Shown here: positions 46,417 through 57,425 of the stretch, piece after piece
How positions within the stretch are numbered: position 1 is the first letter of the stretch
Layout: each line of letters starts with the position of its first letter
Source: Beta vulgaris subsp. vulgaris
Lineage: Eukaryota; Streptophyta; Magnoliopsida; Caryophyllales; Amaranthaceae
Reading direction: 5' to 3'
Assembly: GCF_026745355.1 (NCBI RefSeq)
Contig: NC_079205.1
Location: 43,966,849-44,030,848 of the forward strand
Length of the DNA: 64,000 nucleotides
The notes under the pieces: model-generated
What the model was told of the DNA's origin: nothing
What the model saw: the letters and a program-made list of their open reading frames with translations, nothing else
Databases searched by the model: none
Made by a program: the position numbers and the translations under genes

Positions 46417-46519
46417 GAATTTTTTCCTTGAATAATGCCAAAAAGGGGATTAATTCCCAAAATGTGTCACAAAATATTTTATTTCCCTGCGTACCGTCCA
46501 CGTAGGACGGCACGCGAAA
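46417..46519 (+). repeat. MULE left terminal inverted repeat
   Basis: About 103 bp, nearly identical to the inverse complement of 52080-52182. The inner end contains its own hairpin, GCGTACCGTCC and GGACGGCACGC around ACGTA. Confidence 0.93.
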
Positions 46520-46547
46520 TTTATTTTTTTTTTTAAAACTGCAGTAA

Positions 46548-46750
46548 AACCGCTACTCAGAGTAGCGGTTAATGCATAAAAACCGCTACTCAGAGTAGCG
46601 GTTATATTTAAAATCAACCGCTACTTGGAGTAGCGGTTTTCTTTAATAAACCGCTACTCTGAGTAGCGGTTTACAAGATTTTGGACCCGTTGTAAACCGC
46701 TACTCGGAGTAGCGGTTCATTAAAGAAAACCGCTACTCCGAGTAGCGGTT
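46548..46750. repeat. Six palindromes, left subterminal zone of the MULE
   Basis: Six copies of a 23-bp palindrome with 11-bp arms AACCGCTACTC and GAGTAGCGGTT and one variable central base, spaced by short unrelated sequence. One copy has a changed arm (CTACTTG). They likely bind the transposase or fold into hairpins. Confidence 0.95.
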
Positions 46751-46799
46751 TATAAAAATCCCCAAAATCGACCTAAATCCCCAATTCCCAATTACAACG

Positions 46800-47379
46800 T
46801 TCGAAATTTTTTTTTCTCTCACACTCACTTCTCCCCTCTCTCTCTTTCCGACGACAGTGCCGCACATCCTCCCGCGGCGACCGGTCGCTATCCGGCGACA
46901 GTCCGTCAGTTCTTCCTCTCTCTCTTCCGACGACAGCGCACCTCACGCGATCCGTACTTCTCCTCTCTCTCTTCCGACCACAGCCATCTTTGTGAGTTTT
47001 TTTTGTTTTTTTTTTAATTTAATTTGTTAGCATGCCATATTTGTTAGATGGAAATTGTTTAGTTTGATTAGTATAATTGTTGTTGATGATTAAAAATTTA
47101 GGATATTGTGATGGTTGATTTTGTATAATTGGAAGGTTAGTATAATTGGAAGGTGATTAGTATAATTCAAAAGTTATTAGCATATTGTTTAGTTGTTTGA
47201 TTAGTATAATTTAGTTGTTGGTTGGTTAAAAGATTTGAGCATTTTGTGATGGTTGATTTTGCATGAATTGTTGTGTTTATGTTGTAAATACTACTAGTAT
47301 AGGTGAAAAATAGTGTTCATATTGTTTGAATATGTAGAATAAGAATAACTTAATTAACATTATGTTTTTTGTATGTAGA
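46800..47379 (+). promoter_or_regulatory. Probable 5' untranslated exon and intron of the MULE transposase
   Basis: A CT-rich leader with TCTCTCTC runs (46810-46990) is followed by GTGAGT at about 46994 and a T-rich, 390-bp stretch ending TTTGTATGTAG at 47379, directly ahead of AATATGG with the start codon at 47382. This reads like a leader exon plus a 5'-UTR intron. No TATA box assigned. Confidence 0.5.
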
Positions 47380-47381
47380 AT

Positions 47382-49908
47382 ATGGAACAACCTAAATATC
47401 CTCTATACCTTTATTGGAATGGTGAATTATCTCAAAATGATGTTGATATTGTGTATAGAGGTGGAAGGAAAAAGTTTTTGTTCATCAATTCCGGTATGAT
47501 GTTTCAAGAGATTCTGAATAGGGTATATGACGTTGTTGGATGTGATCGTATGTATGTGGAACTGAAATTGTTTATGAGATATCCGATGCCGGGAAAATAT
47601 GTGCCAATTGCACTAGAGGATGACGAGTCACTGAGTGCTATGTGGCTTTCAGTGACACAAACGTCAGCCATGGCAATGGAGGTGTACATTGAACAAGTTC
47701 CCAAAGAGATAAATGTGCAAAGTAATGTGGGTTATGTACCTTCAATGGACTTTAGGGATAGCATGGAGGTACCGACATCAGCTCCTAATATGCAATTTGA
47801 ATCATTTACTAGCATGTTGTCAGACCCACATTATGTAAATCAGCACATGAATGAGTTTATTTCTCCTGCTTCGTCTCCCCACATACCATCCACATTCCAT
47901 CTTGACACTCTACATCAAAATGATGTTGATTTTTTGGGAAACGAGGAGGAGCATGTGGATTCTGATAGGGATGAGGATGATGATGCAAGAGAATTAGCTG
48001 ACAAGGCAATAAAGGCTGGTGTTCCTTCACAAGATTGGCTTAGAGTTGACGAAGTTGATCAAAGGTTAATAGATTCATGGATGACTTGGAATGTCACTGG
48101 TTCATTAACTGTGGCTTCTGAATTTGAGATAGGACAAGAGTTCGCCTCATTGCAGCAATTAAAGAATTTTGTGAAAGCATGGTCGATCTCTAGAAACCAG
48201 ATGTTTCGGGTGTTAGAGTCAGAGCCCACAAAGTATGTCATTGAATGTGCAGAAAGGAAGTGTGTCACTGTCCATGGAGGTTGCGTGCAATCATGACTAA
48301 GTCGTTCTCATTCAAAATTGTACGATATGTTGGTCCACATGCAAGCAATTGTTTAGGAGACATAACATGTGGAGACCATCCTCTCATTTCATCAGATTTC
48401 GTTGCTGATCTTATCGAGGATTTCATTAGGACTGATCCTTCATTCAAAGTTCAGTCCATCCTTACTTTTGTGAAGAACCAATATCAATTTTCAATAACAT
48501 ATAAGAGAGCTTGGTTAGCAAAACAAAAGGCAATCAGCAATATTTTTGGTGATTGGGAAGAAGTCGTATCAAGAGTTACCGAGGTACTTGCAAGCCTTGA
48601 AAGAGTCCAATCGAGGCACTGTCGTTTACTGGAGTACGATCCCAACACAAGATCCTACTACGCACATCTTTAGGAGGGTCTTCTGGGCCTTTAAACCCTC
48701 CATTTCCGGATTCCGTCATTGTCGGCCTCTTATCACTATAGATGGTACTCACTTGTACGGGAAATACAAAGGCAAATTATTGATTGCTATGGGAACAGAT
48801 GCTAATTTCCAGCTATTCCCACTTGCCTTTGCTGTTGTGGAGGAAGAAAGCACGGAGGACTGGTCTTGGTTTTTAGCTTGCATTAGACGTTCCGTCACAG
48901 ATAGAAAGGATCTGTGTGTCATCTCTGATCGTCATAGGGGTATCCTTGCAGCTATGAATGAGCCTGGTAGTGGATGGGAGGAACCATATGCACATCACCG
49001 CTTTTGTGTGCGTCATCTTGCTTCGAACTTGAATTCGAAGTATAAGAATGCTGCCATCAAGAACTATTCGGAAAAGCTGCATATGCTAGGCAGAAAAGGA
49101 AGTTTTTGTACTATATGGATCGAATTGGCTCCATTAATGTCGAGGCAGCTAGATATCTGTTGGACATTCCCCTTCATCTATGGTCTCTACATCATGATGG
49201 TGGGTGTAGATATGGTGTGCAAACCACCAACATGTCTGAAGTGTTTAATGGTGTCCTAAAAGGGCAAGATGTCTACCGATCACTGCTTTGGTAAGAATGA
49301 CATTTTATCGTGTCAATTCTTATTTTGCTACAAGGAGAGAATTAGGTAGAAAAAGACTTGAGGAAGGCCATGATTATAGCCCGAAGGCGAACCTCATTGA
49401 AAAGAACATGGAGAAGGCAGGTGCTCATGAGGTGATTGTGTTTGATTATGAACGAGGGCTATTTGAGGTCACTACTGGTTGTGGAGACCGTATTGCAGGG
49501 AAAGGTGGAAAGAAACACACGGTTAACTTAATGCAGAAGACATGTACATGTGAGAAAGTCATAATATATAAGTTGCCGTGTTCTCATGTCCTTGCGGTAT
49601 GTCGTCACCGGAGCTTGTCATATAGTGGTTTTGTGGACGCTTCATTTCTGACTAGCTCGTATCGATCTACTTATATGTCCTTTTTCAAGCCTGTGCCTGA
49701 TATGCATAATTGTTCTCCATATGATGGTCCGAGAATTATAGCTGATGAGAGGCTAAAACGTGGAGCTGGACGTCCACGGTCCACTCGAATACAAAATGAA
49801 ATGGATGCAGCTGATAGGTCTGGCAAATATAGATGTAGCATTTGTAAGGTTTCAGGACACAATAAGCAAAGATGTCCTAATAAGAACGGTGAAGGAACAT
49901 CTGGGTAA
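47382..49908 (+). pseudogene. MuDR-type MULE transposase, four frameshifts
   Basis: Cuts and pastes the MULE. The amino part (MEQPKYPLYLYWNGELS..., FMRYPMPGKYVPI) leads to the MuDR zinc-binding domain (YVIECAE then CHCPWRLRAIMTKSF). The catalytic MULE domain has Asp at 48741 (TIDGTHLYGKYKG), Asp at 48927 (VISDRH) and Glu at 49238 (TTNMSEVFNGVLKG), with HHRFCVRHLASNL between. A SWIM zinc finger CTCEKVIIYKLPCSHVLAVC and a CCHC knuckle CSICKVSGHNKQRC follow near the end. Frameshifts lie near 48260, 48570, 49095 and 49285, so no full protein is made, though all three acidic residues remain. The stop at 49906 overlaps a GTAAAT splice donor and TTCTTATTAG follows at 49991-50000, so splicing into the next ORF is possible. 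Confidence 0.93.
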
Positions 49909-50005
49909 ATGTTTTCATATTTGTTAAATTTCAAAAATTTATATTATTTTCATAGTCTCATTGTGTTACTAACCGGTATATATTTTTTTTTTCTTATTAG
50001 GTCTG

Positions 50006-51521
50006 ATGGCGCAGTCCATCTTTCCCGGCCCCACTGATCGCAGCGTTCTCACCCTCCAGGACCAGCATCGGAGTGAGGATGTCTGGAGGGGAGTAGCGGA
50101 CACGGTACTATCGTGTCGGTTGCATCATCACAGTCTCTATCTTGACTGGGAGATTCACGAGAGGGTTCTTCGGTATGTCGAGCGTGCTGGTTTTCTCGGC
50201 ATACATCGTTTGGTAGGGGGAGGTTTGGAGATTGATAGACCACTTCTGACGGCATTAGTGGAGCGATGGAGGCAGGAGACCCATACATTTCATTTGACTG
50301 TTGGGGAGGCGACGATTACTTTGGAGGATGTCGCTGTTATCCTTGGACTTAGAGTGCACGGGGCACCTGTTACTGGTCGAGGCGAGGGTAACTGGGCTGC
50401 ATTAGTTTTCGAGTTGTTAGGGATTTGGCCCAACACACCGGAGAACGAGCCCAAAGTTCTCCAGGGTTCGTCTTTGAGATTGACATGGCTTCGGCAACAT
50501 TTTTTCTTGTTGCCGAATGATGCTGATGAGGTGACTGTAAGCGATTTGCCCGGGCTTACATTCTTGCATTGATGGGGTCCATTCTTTTTGCCGACAAGAG
50601 TGGAGATGCAGTCCAGATTCTTTATCTCCCACTTTTAGCTGATCTCGACGTATCAGGGACATATAGTTCGGGTAGTGCGACCCTTGCATACCTGTATCTG
50701 TTTCGACATTGTAGAGTTCCGTTTCCCTGGTCGAGTTATGCGCCAGTTTGGATTCGAGCAGACGATTCCCGCACCTTCTGATACGAGCACAACCCTTCAT
50801 GCCATAGATCGGAGGTCGAAGAACAAGAACTATCCGCTCAGACATCGACCTTACATTGCACATTGGGATGAGCGCGAGGGACACATAGTTCAGGGCACTC
50901 CTTTTAGTGGTCGTACTCATGCCTTTGACGAGTATATGATATGGTTTCGTCGCATCACGAGGTTACGCCTGACGAATCCATCGAGGCGACCACCTTCTAC
51001 ACATTATCAGCCTGCGTCTGCAGATATAGTACTGGTAAGTTCACTGATTTTTAGTTGCACTTTTATTTATTTATACAACTATATAATATGTATTTTTTCT
51101 TTCTATTCAGGCACATACTTTATCTGATATTGCTCATAGGTGCGGTACTGTACTAGAGGCTTCTGAGTCATTGCCTCCAGATATGGTGCGTGACTTGTAT
51201 GCGCAGACATTGCAGACTATGAGGGGACTGTGTGTTGATGCTGTTGGCCGAGCTGGACATGGCCACATCGTACAGGGCGTGCCTACTTCTGCTGGATATA
51301 CATCGACTTCTACATCTTCTACGTCTGCTGCCCATATATCTACCACGACAGCTTTGCTTTCACCTCCAGTCACTCAGAGGGCCTATCGACGACGTTCTGA
51401 CACTACTCCCCCTTCTCTTGATGCCATTGCAGAGACTCATGAGCCACACCTAGCTCATCTACACCTTCACAAAAGAAGAAGAGAGGGTTTTAGAAGTTTC
51501 ATTTATTGTTTATGTAGTTAG
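50006..51521 (+). pseudogene. Plant mobile domain (PMD) protein carried by the MULE
   Basis: Matches the plant mobile (aminotransferase-like) domain family, which includes host proteins MAIN and MAIL1 and is common in transposons. The start is 50006 (MAQSIFPGPTDRSVLTLQDQ); YVERAGFLGIHRL, DRPLLTALVERWRQETHTFH and ATITLEDVAVILGLRVHGAP are the family pattern. A frameshift near 50540 leads to ARAYILALMGSILFADKSGD and LPLLADLDVSGTYSSGSA; another near 50710 leads to MRQFGFEQTIP and DEYMIWFRRITRLRL. An intron at 51035-51110 (GTAAGT to TTCTATTCAG) joins AHTLSDIAHRCG and a Ser/Thr-rich tail ending at 51521. The enzyme role implied by the older family name is doubtful; host members act in transposon silencing. 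Function within the MULE is unknown. Confidence 0.85.
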
Positions 51522-51655
51522 TTAACATTATTTTCTCACTCTAACTTGTAACTAAAATTTTTTTACATACATTTGAATGTGTATGAACTTGGTGATGAGT
51601 GATCAATGTGTGGCTTATATTTGGTGTTTTGAATGGAATTTGGTGCTGGAATTCA

Positions 51656-51800
51656 GGTTGGATAATGTTGAAATTGGAGGTTGGATAATTGTTTGGAATT
51701 GCTGGAATTGCAGGTTGGATAATGTTGAAATTGGAGGTTGGATAATTGTTTGGAATTGCTGGAATTGCAGGTTGGATGTTGTTTGGGATTGCTGGAATTT
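51656..51800. repeat. 57-bp tandem repeat in the MULE, two and a half copies
   Basis: GGTTGGATAATGTTGAAATT begins at 51656 and again at 51713, each copy containing GGAGGTTGGATAATTG and TTGGAATTGCTGGAATTGCA. A shortened third copy starts at 51770 (GGTTGGATGTTG). It lies after the PMD stop codon. Confidence 0.93.
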
Positions 51801-51860
51801 TTTTGGCTTTCTGGCAGTTGGCCAGTTATGTGGAAAATGCAGTTTTGTGTAAGGGTACAA

Positions 51861-52049
51861 AACCGCTACTCGAGTAGCGGTTTTAATGAATGAACCGCTA
51901 TCTGGAGTAGCGGTTTACCCGAGGGAAAAACCGCTACTCGAGTAGCGGTTTCATTCTAAAACCGCTACTCTGAGTAGCGGTTTATGTGAATGAACCGCTA
52001 CTCGGAGTAGCGGTTTTGTTTGAAGTAAACCGCTACTCGAGTAGCGGTT
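51861..52049. repeat. Six palindromes, right subterminal zone of the MULE
   Basis: Six copies with the same arms as the left array (AACCGCTACTC, GAGTAGCGGTT). Three of them lack the central base, so the arms meet directly. One copy has a changed left arm (CTATCTG). Confidence 0.95.
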
Positions 52050-52079
52050 TACCTCCGTTAAAACAAAAAAAAAACTTTT

Positions 52080-52182
52080 TTTCGCGTGCCGTCCTACGTG
52101 GACGGTACGCAGGGAAATAAAATTTTTTGTGGCACATTTTGGGAATTAATCCCCTTTTTGGCATTATTGAAGGAAAAAATTC
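52080..52182 (-). repeat. MULE right terminal inverted repeat
   Basis: Inverse complement of 46417-46519 with only a few differences; followed by the second TAATTTCTCT. Confidence 0.93.
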
Positions 52183-52192
52183 TAATTTCTCT

Positions 52193-53895
52193 ATCTTATC
52201 AATTTTAGGCACCAAAAATAATTGTCAATTTTTTTTTTGGTTTGCCTGTATTGACTATGCGCGTTTGCCAATACACTTTTTGACCTTAAATATCTTTCAT
52301 TACATATTAGTATTACGAAGATTGAATATTAATAAAGTACTCATAGATGAATCAAACAAGACCTCAAATGACTATATTCTTCTTATATACTTAAAAGAAT
52401 TTTGAAGATTATCTCCGACGTAAATTATGTCAATATTACAAGTGAGCAAACTAAAAAAATTATGGATGAAGTTTTAACTAGTCTTTGAAACCCGTATGAT
52501 GCAGGATTATCTTTATATATGGTATAATTATATTCATGTCATTAGTTGTGTGATATAAATAAGATTATATATTGAGAGACAACTAATCATGAATTTACTA
52601 TAGCAATACAATTATATTTATAACAAATTATTATTTTAATGCATATCTCAAGCTCTATTTGATTATTTAGTATGTAGCAAAAGTTATAATACTCAATTGT
52701 ATTATTGATTTTTAGATAATTTACCAAAAACTAAAATCTATTTTTCTCTTAATAATTTCTAAGCTCTTGTTCTTACCATATTTCATGTAATACTTCTTAC
52801 TATATTAAATTCATACTCTTCTTATAATTTCTTTATTATAATATAATCTCATGCATGGGTTGAAAATAAAACATTCATCTAAATTCTTTTAATTTTATAG
52901 TTGTAAGCAAGTTGCAGTGGTGTAAAAGTTATATATTTTTTCAATTATGCAGCAAAGTTATGCCTAATTTATTATAATATTTTCAGGTTCTTTAGACAAA
53001 ATCAAAATTTAAGTTTTCACTATACTGAATAATAGATATATAATTTTTATCTTTATATAACTCAGTTTATCTATATATAAATTATTCTTTAACATATGAT
53101 TTTCGAAGACATATTTTGTTATATTATACTACTCAAAGGCTATAATCACATATAGGAAGATATTCTTCTAATTATTTTTATATGTAACTAAAATATAGAT
53201 AAATTATAAATTTATTATTAGAGCTGCCAAAAATTGAAGACATGACAACACGACAAGAAGGGATACCAAAAAAAATTGGGTTAGTGTTGAGGGTTTCCAA
53301 GGGTCAATATGACATGACATGACACGTCTTACTAAATGGGTTATGGGATAGGTTAGTGTTGAGGTTTTCAATACAAAGATGACACACTTGAACCTGTTTA
53401 GCACAATTGCTACAAAAATGTAGGATATTAATTAAACACTGGTTTAATATTACCGGCCAAAAAGTAGCTTAACAAGACACAAACATGACACCAAAAAAAG
53501 TGATTTTGTGTTCAGATATCTCAACATATTTAATTAAAGGGGTCAACACGGCATGTTTATTAAATGGGTTGGATTAGTGTCATGAGGCTTTCAACCCGTT
53601 TATATATGACATGATCATGAACATGACACGAACACAAACTTTTGCTTGTTCTATCTATTATTCATTTAAATATATATATTTTATTATAAGTTGTAGAACT
53701 ATATATATATATTATAAATTGATCTTATTTTAAATCATATTCTAAGCACTATCCAATAATATAAAAATTGTAATATTCCGATTTATATAGCAAAAATTTT
53801 ATGTTTAATTTACATAATATACTAATTTAGGTTGTTGATTCAAAACCAAACTCTAATCTTTATTTATCCAATCTCCTTATATGTATTTATGTATA
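52193..53895. other. AT-rich non-coding sequence with degenerate repeats
   Basis: Includes the leftmost recognisable unit of the old array (about 52895-53050). It also includes 53205-53640, where GACATGACA, TAAATGGGTT, GGGTTAGTGTTGAGG and AACACGACA-like phrases recur; the latter looks like a dispersed plant repeat that I cannot classify. No gene. Confidence 0.5.
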
Positions 53896-54248
53896 GGAAA
53901 AATTGACAATAGAGGTCTCAACTTTGGATGATAATTTTTAAAAGGTATGAACTATTGATTAATCTGGGTAAGTCCCAATTTTATGGGGTCTTAACTTTTA
54001 ACAGGCCTTAGTGACTTGAAACTGGTTCAATAGGTCATAATTTATAAAGCTTGGATCACACCAGAAAGGTTAATTGAGAGAAGAAAGTAGGAATTAGGAC
54101 AGATTTTAAAAACAATTGTCAGTTTTAAGTCACCTAGGCCTGCTAAAAGTTAGAACTCCCTAAAGTTGGGACCTACACAAGTTAATCAATAGTTCAAACC
54201 TTATGAAAATTATCGCCCAAAGTTCAGACCATTATTGTCAATTTTTCC
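53896..54248. mobile_element. MULE-type MITE with long TIRs
   Basis: About 115 bp at each end are inverse complements: GGAAAAATTGACAATA at the left against TATTGTCAATTTTTCC at the right, and onwards to the inner AACTTTTA.CAGGCC. The flanks TTATGTATA (53887-53895) and TTATATATA (54249-54257) form a 9-bp duplication with one mismatch. Long TIRs and a 9-bp duplication fit Mutator-like non-autonomous elements. No coding content. Confidence 0.8.
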
Positions 54249-54416
54249 TTATATATATCTAGTGGTCTTTTGATATACATATGAATTTAATTCGTATGGG
54301 GAGTTCCGTTTCCTAGGAAGTCATTTCCCTTTTGTAATTCTTAGGAAATTGGCTAATGTATTTGGCTAACATCAAGAAATTCGTAATTACCATGAATTGA
54401 TGTGAGAATTTTGAAT

Positions 54417-55554
54417 GACCTGTGAAAAAAAGCAAGGGCTGCATTTTTGAAAAACGAAGCCCTTAATAATACGAAGGATTGCGGTCAGTGAAAAAAGCGC
54501 AACCCTTTTAATGAAGGGTTACGGTCAGCCAAAAACCGCAGCCCTATACGTACTAAAGGGCGGTTTTGGGCCAACCCGCAACCCTGTATAATTAATTATC
54601 ATGCGGGGGCTGATGGGCTCATATTGAGCGCCCAAATGAAAACCTAGCACAAATAAATCTTCATTTGAGCGTTGATTTTCTCTCATCTTTCTCTCTCCTC
54701 ACTCTAACCGCCTCTCCCTCTATCTCATTCGTTTGGGGTAGCTGTCAGATCTCCTCTCTCATTCTCGGAGGTTTCCACTCACAAATCTTCACACCACCAC
54801 CACAAATCTTCACACCATCACCATAAATCTTCACAGCCCTTCTCCTCCTTCGTCTCTCGTATCTCCTCTCACAAATTTTGTCGGCATTTGGGCACAAACA
54901 GTCACACACGCCACTACACCACTCGCCTCTCGTCGGGCACAACACCAGCACAACAACTTATCGCCTCTTGTTGTCGTCTTCACTGCATCCAAATCTAGGG
55001 TTCGAGATTTATTAGACTTATCGCCATTGTTGGTTCGTGATTGTAGTTGGTTTTTGGTTCATTTTGGTTCGAGATTTATTAGTTTTTGTCATTTTGGTTC
55101 GCGATTTATTAGTTGTTGGTTCGAGATTTATTAGTTTTTGTCATTTTTAATCATCTCCTCTTGTTGTATGATGTTGTTTGGAGTAACAATTAAAATGTTC
55201 GAAATTTTGTTCTTTTCTTGTTCTTTAATTTTCTATTCTTTTCTGTTGTTTAGTAACAATAATAATGTGAGATTTATTAGTTTCAAATTTTTGGATTAAT
55301 AATAATAAAAGTAATTGTTCTATCATGTATATTTAGTACTCAAAAAATGCAAAATAATTAAAAATTGGATTATTAAGAGATGTGGTTTTGACCATTAACC
55401 GAAGCCCTTTGTAAAATTGGAAGAGCTGCGGTTTTGAGCCTAAGATGCAACCCTTCATTTTTGCTGAAGGACTGCTACGACAAGGCCTGAGTGCCAAAAA
55501 CGTAGCCTTTAGGGCATTTTTCACCGCAACCCTTGTTGTTTTCTTCCACTGGTG
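54417..55554. mobile_element. Degenerate CACTA-like non-autonomous element
   Basis: The right end read inwards is CACCAGTGGAAGAAAAC then AAGGGTTGCGG; the left end is GACCTGTGAAAAAAAGC then AAGGGCTGC. Both ends carry many inverted GGGTTGCGGT / ACCGCAACCC motifs that can pair, the subterminal style of the element at 12832-14373. The interior has a CT-rich leader-like part (54670-54720), as in that element. Target duplication not preserved. Confidence 0.5.
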
Positions 55555-56010
55555 TAAGGGGGGCTGGGTGAATAAATTCCCATATTTTGTGAGAATGTCA
55601 ATTTTCAAAAAATTCATTGCCTCCATTTTCCCCATTACCAGTCAACCAAACAACTACGCAATTTAAAAAATCATGTGAATTTCTATTGCCTACATAATTT
55701 ATTGTATACCAAACCACCACTTAAAACTCTATTTCTAAAAAAAATTAATGTAGCATGCTTAGGCGGCACTCTATGTAATATCCTAAGGTTATTTTCTAAA
55801 ATAATAAGGTTGTTTTCTAAAATCAAACTCTAATTTTCGCTATAGAACTTTATGTTTGTTGTAAAACAAAGTTTTCTTTATGTTGTAATACTTATTTGTT
55901 TTGGTTAAGCTTAGTAAGGCTAAGATTTTGAAAAATAATTTGTCTAATCCTATAAATTACACTTAATGTTCAAATTGATATAATCACATATATATAGTAC
56001 ACTATTCATA
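55555..56010. other. Non-coding, part of the degenerate array
   Basis: Contains one array unit (anchor near 55810-55840, GTTGTTTTCTAAAATCAAAC) and a nearby second partial copy of the same phrase (55785-55800). No gene. Confidence 0.5.
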
Positions 56011-56012
56011 TA

Positions 56013-56329
56013 CTCCCTCTGTTTCCTAAAGATCTCCTCTCTTTCCGTTTAAGTGCGTTTCCAAAAGATCTTCCCTCTTTTACTTTATTCCTTATTTGGA
56101 ATTTTTTTCTCCTTTTTACCCTCTCATGTCCCTATCATAATGGCCCACCATTACATTATTAATTCAATTCTACTCCCTTTCTCTCTCCTACTTTGACCCC
56201 TTTTATTTGTTTATTTATCTTAACCCCTTTAATTTCTCTCTCCTACTTTACCCACTTTACACCCCACACAAATGGATCCTCCTTGGTATCTGTAGGAACA
56301 GTAACAAGGAAGATCTTTAGGAAACGGAG
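56013..56329. mobile_element. Stowaway MITE
   Basis: CTCCCTCTGTTTCCTAAAGA at the left; TCTTTAGGAAACGGAG at the right as the inverse complement with a four-base deletion near the tip. It is flanked by TA at 56011-56012 and 56330-56331. The interior has TACTTT...CCTCTC-type sequence and no coding content. Confidence 0.88.
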
Positions 56330-56331
56330 TA

Positions 56332-57009
56332 GCTATTATTAAATATATTTTTGAGAAGTTGTAGAACTATACTAAAAAATACATTACTGTTCATGTTAAT
56401 GAATATATTTTTGAGAAGTTGTAAAACCATATTGTAAATGGATCTTTTTCGAAGCATATTTCAAGCATTCTCTAATGGTGCAAAGTAATAATAATCCAAG
56501 TTATGTAGCAAAAGTTATATTCAATTTACATAATATAATAATTAGGTTGTTTATTCAAAACCAAACTATAATTTTCCCTTATCAAAAACTTTTTATATGC
56601 ATTTAAATCTAGGTAGAACTCTATTATATAAAAAGTTAACATGGCAATCCTATGTTGTGGGATTTATGCTCTCATAATCTTGAGTAGCATACTATTCTCA
56701 AAATAATGACATGACACTCCTACGTGGTGATGCACGGGTTAATTATTATGTGGTAAAATTATTTTCATATGTTAATATTAAATTAGATATTTCTTCCATT
56801 TTGTTGTGTTATCTAACCTTTCCTTTTTCTGATCTATTTGAGACGTTTTCATGAACAAAATATTACAGATTGACATTGAAATAACAAAGTTGTTTTAGTT
56901 GGGATTATAAATTATGAGGTAATTCAATAAATCTAAACTCTGCTTATTTTCTATCATCTTAACCATTACAATTCTATTTTATTATTCTCTTAATCTGAAG
57001 CCAATCTTC
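56332..57009. other. Non-coding, degenerate array units
   Basis: Two close copies of TATTTTTGAGAAGTTGTA (56347 and 56405) and one full array unit (56430-56640), then sequence with AATAATGACATGACAC that recurs near 60095, 60232 and 60815. No gene. Confidence 0.5.
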
Positions 57010-57425
57010 TTTCTTTTACTGGCTTAGCCCGCCACCACATCACATATTTTGACGTTCGTAGATAGCAAAAAAAAAGAGGAATCCTAGACCGATTGGTGGC
57101 TGACCTTGTAGTCTCGAGAGGGGGGGCGGGGGCAGAAATAAAGCAACCCAAACAAAATCGCTCAGCACTCTACTTGCTTTCTACTAAACGAGCTCTTGCG
57201 TTTCGGGTATGAAGTCTCATTCGAAGCTTTAGACAAAGGTGTTATTGAGATATTGGGTATGAAGACCTTTACTCAAAACCAAAGAAGTAGCCCTTTTTCT
57301 GTGTCGAATTCACGGTACTGTGAAATATCCCCCGCTCTAACGGCGGGGACAAAGCCGTATCTTTCACGGATTAGGATATAGAAAGAATTGATCCTAAAAG
57401 TGGTTGGTCCTAATTAAGATTGGCC
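57010..57425. other. nad5: Probable nuclear insertion of mitochondrial DNA, with a nad5 fragment
   Basis: A stretch of higher GC content than its surroundings. Frame 57193-57257 reads [20 protein letters not shown] then LG, which I recognise as an internal segment of plant mitochondrial NADH dehydrogenase subunit 5 (usual text has A where V is found). The match stops abruptly on both sides: before CTCTTGCG and after ATTGGG. The neighbouring sequences (57070-57190, with a G-rich run; 57260-57425, with CCCCCGCTCTAACGGCGGGG) are not nuclear-repeat-like and could be further organelle pieces, but I do not recognise them. It cannot be a functional gene. Confidence 0.65.

Larger units (their letters stand above)
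46417..52182 (+). mobile_element. Full-length MULE (Mutator-like element) with transposase and plant-mobile-domain ORFs
   Basis: Terminal inverted repeats of about 100 bp start GAATTTTTTCCTT and are flanked by a perfect 10-bp duplication TAATTTCTCT (46407-46416 and 52183-52192), within the 9-11 bp known for MULEs. Inside each TIR is a palindrome array. The interior carries a MuDR-type transposase (47382-49908) and a PMD ORF (50006-51521), both on the + strand. The total is 5766 bp. The clean target duplication and closely matching TIRs suggest fairly recent insertion, although both ORFs carry frameshifts. Confidence 0.95.

Noticed and set aside
46548..46750. Possible CRISPR array (regularly repeated short palindromes)
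   Set aside because: The copies sit in a MULE end in a plant genome, spacing is irregular, spacers are short, the mirror array is at the other end, and no cas genes exist.
57196..57381. 61-codon frame starting [15 protein letters not shown] as a possible gene
   Set aside because: Only the first 20 or so residues match mitochondrial NAD5; the rest is unrelated, so it is an inserted fragment, not a gene.
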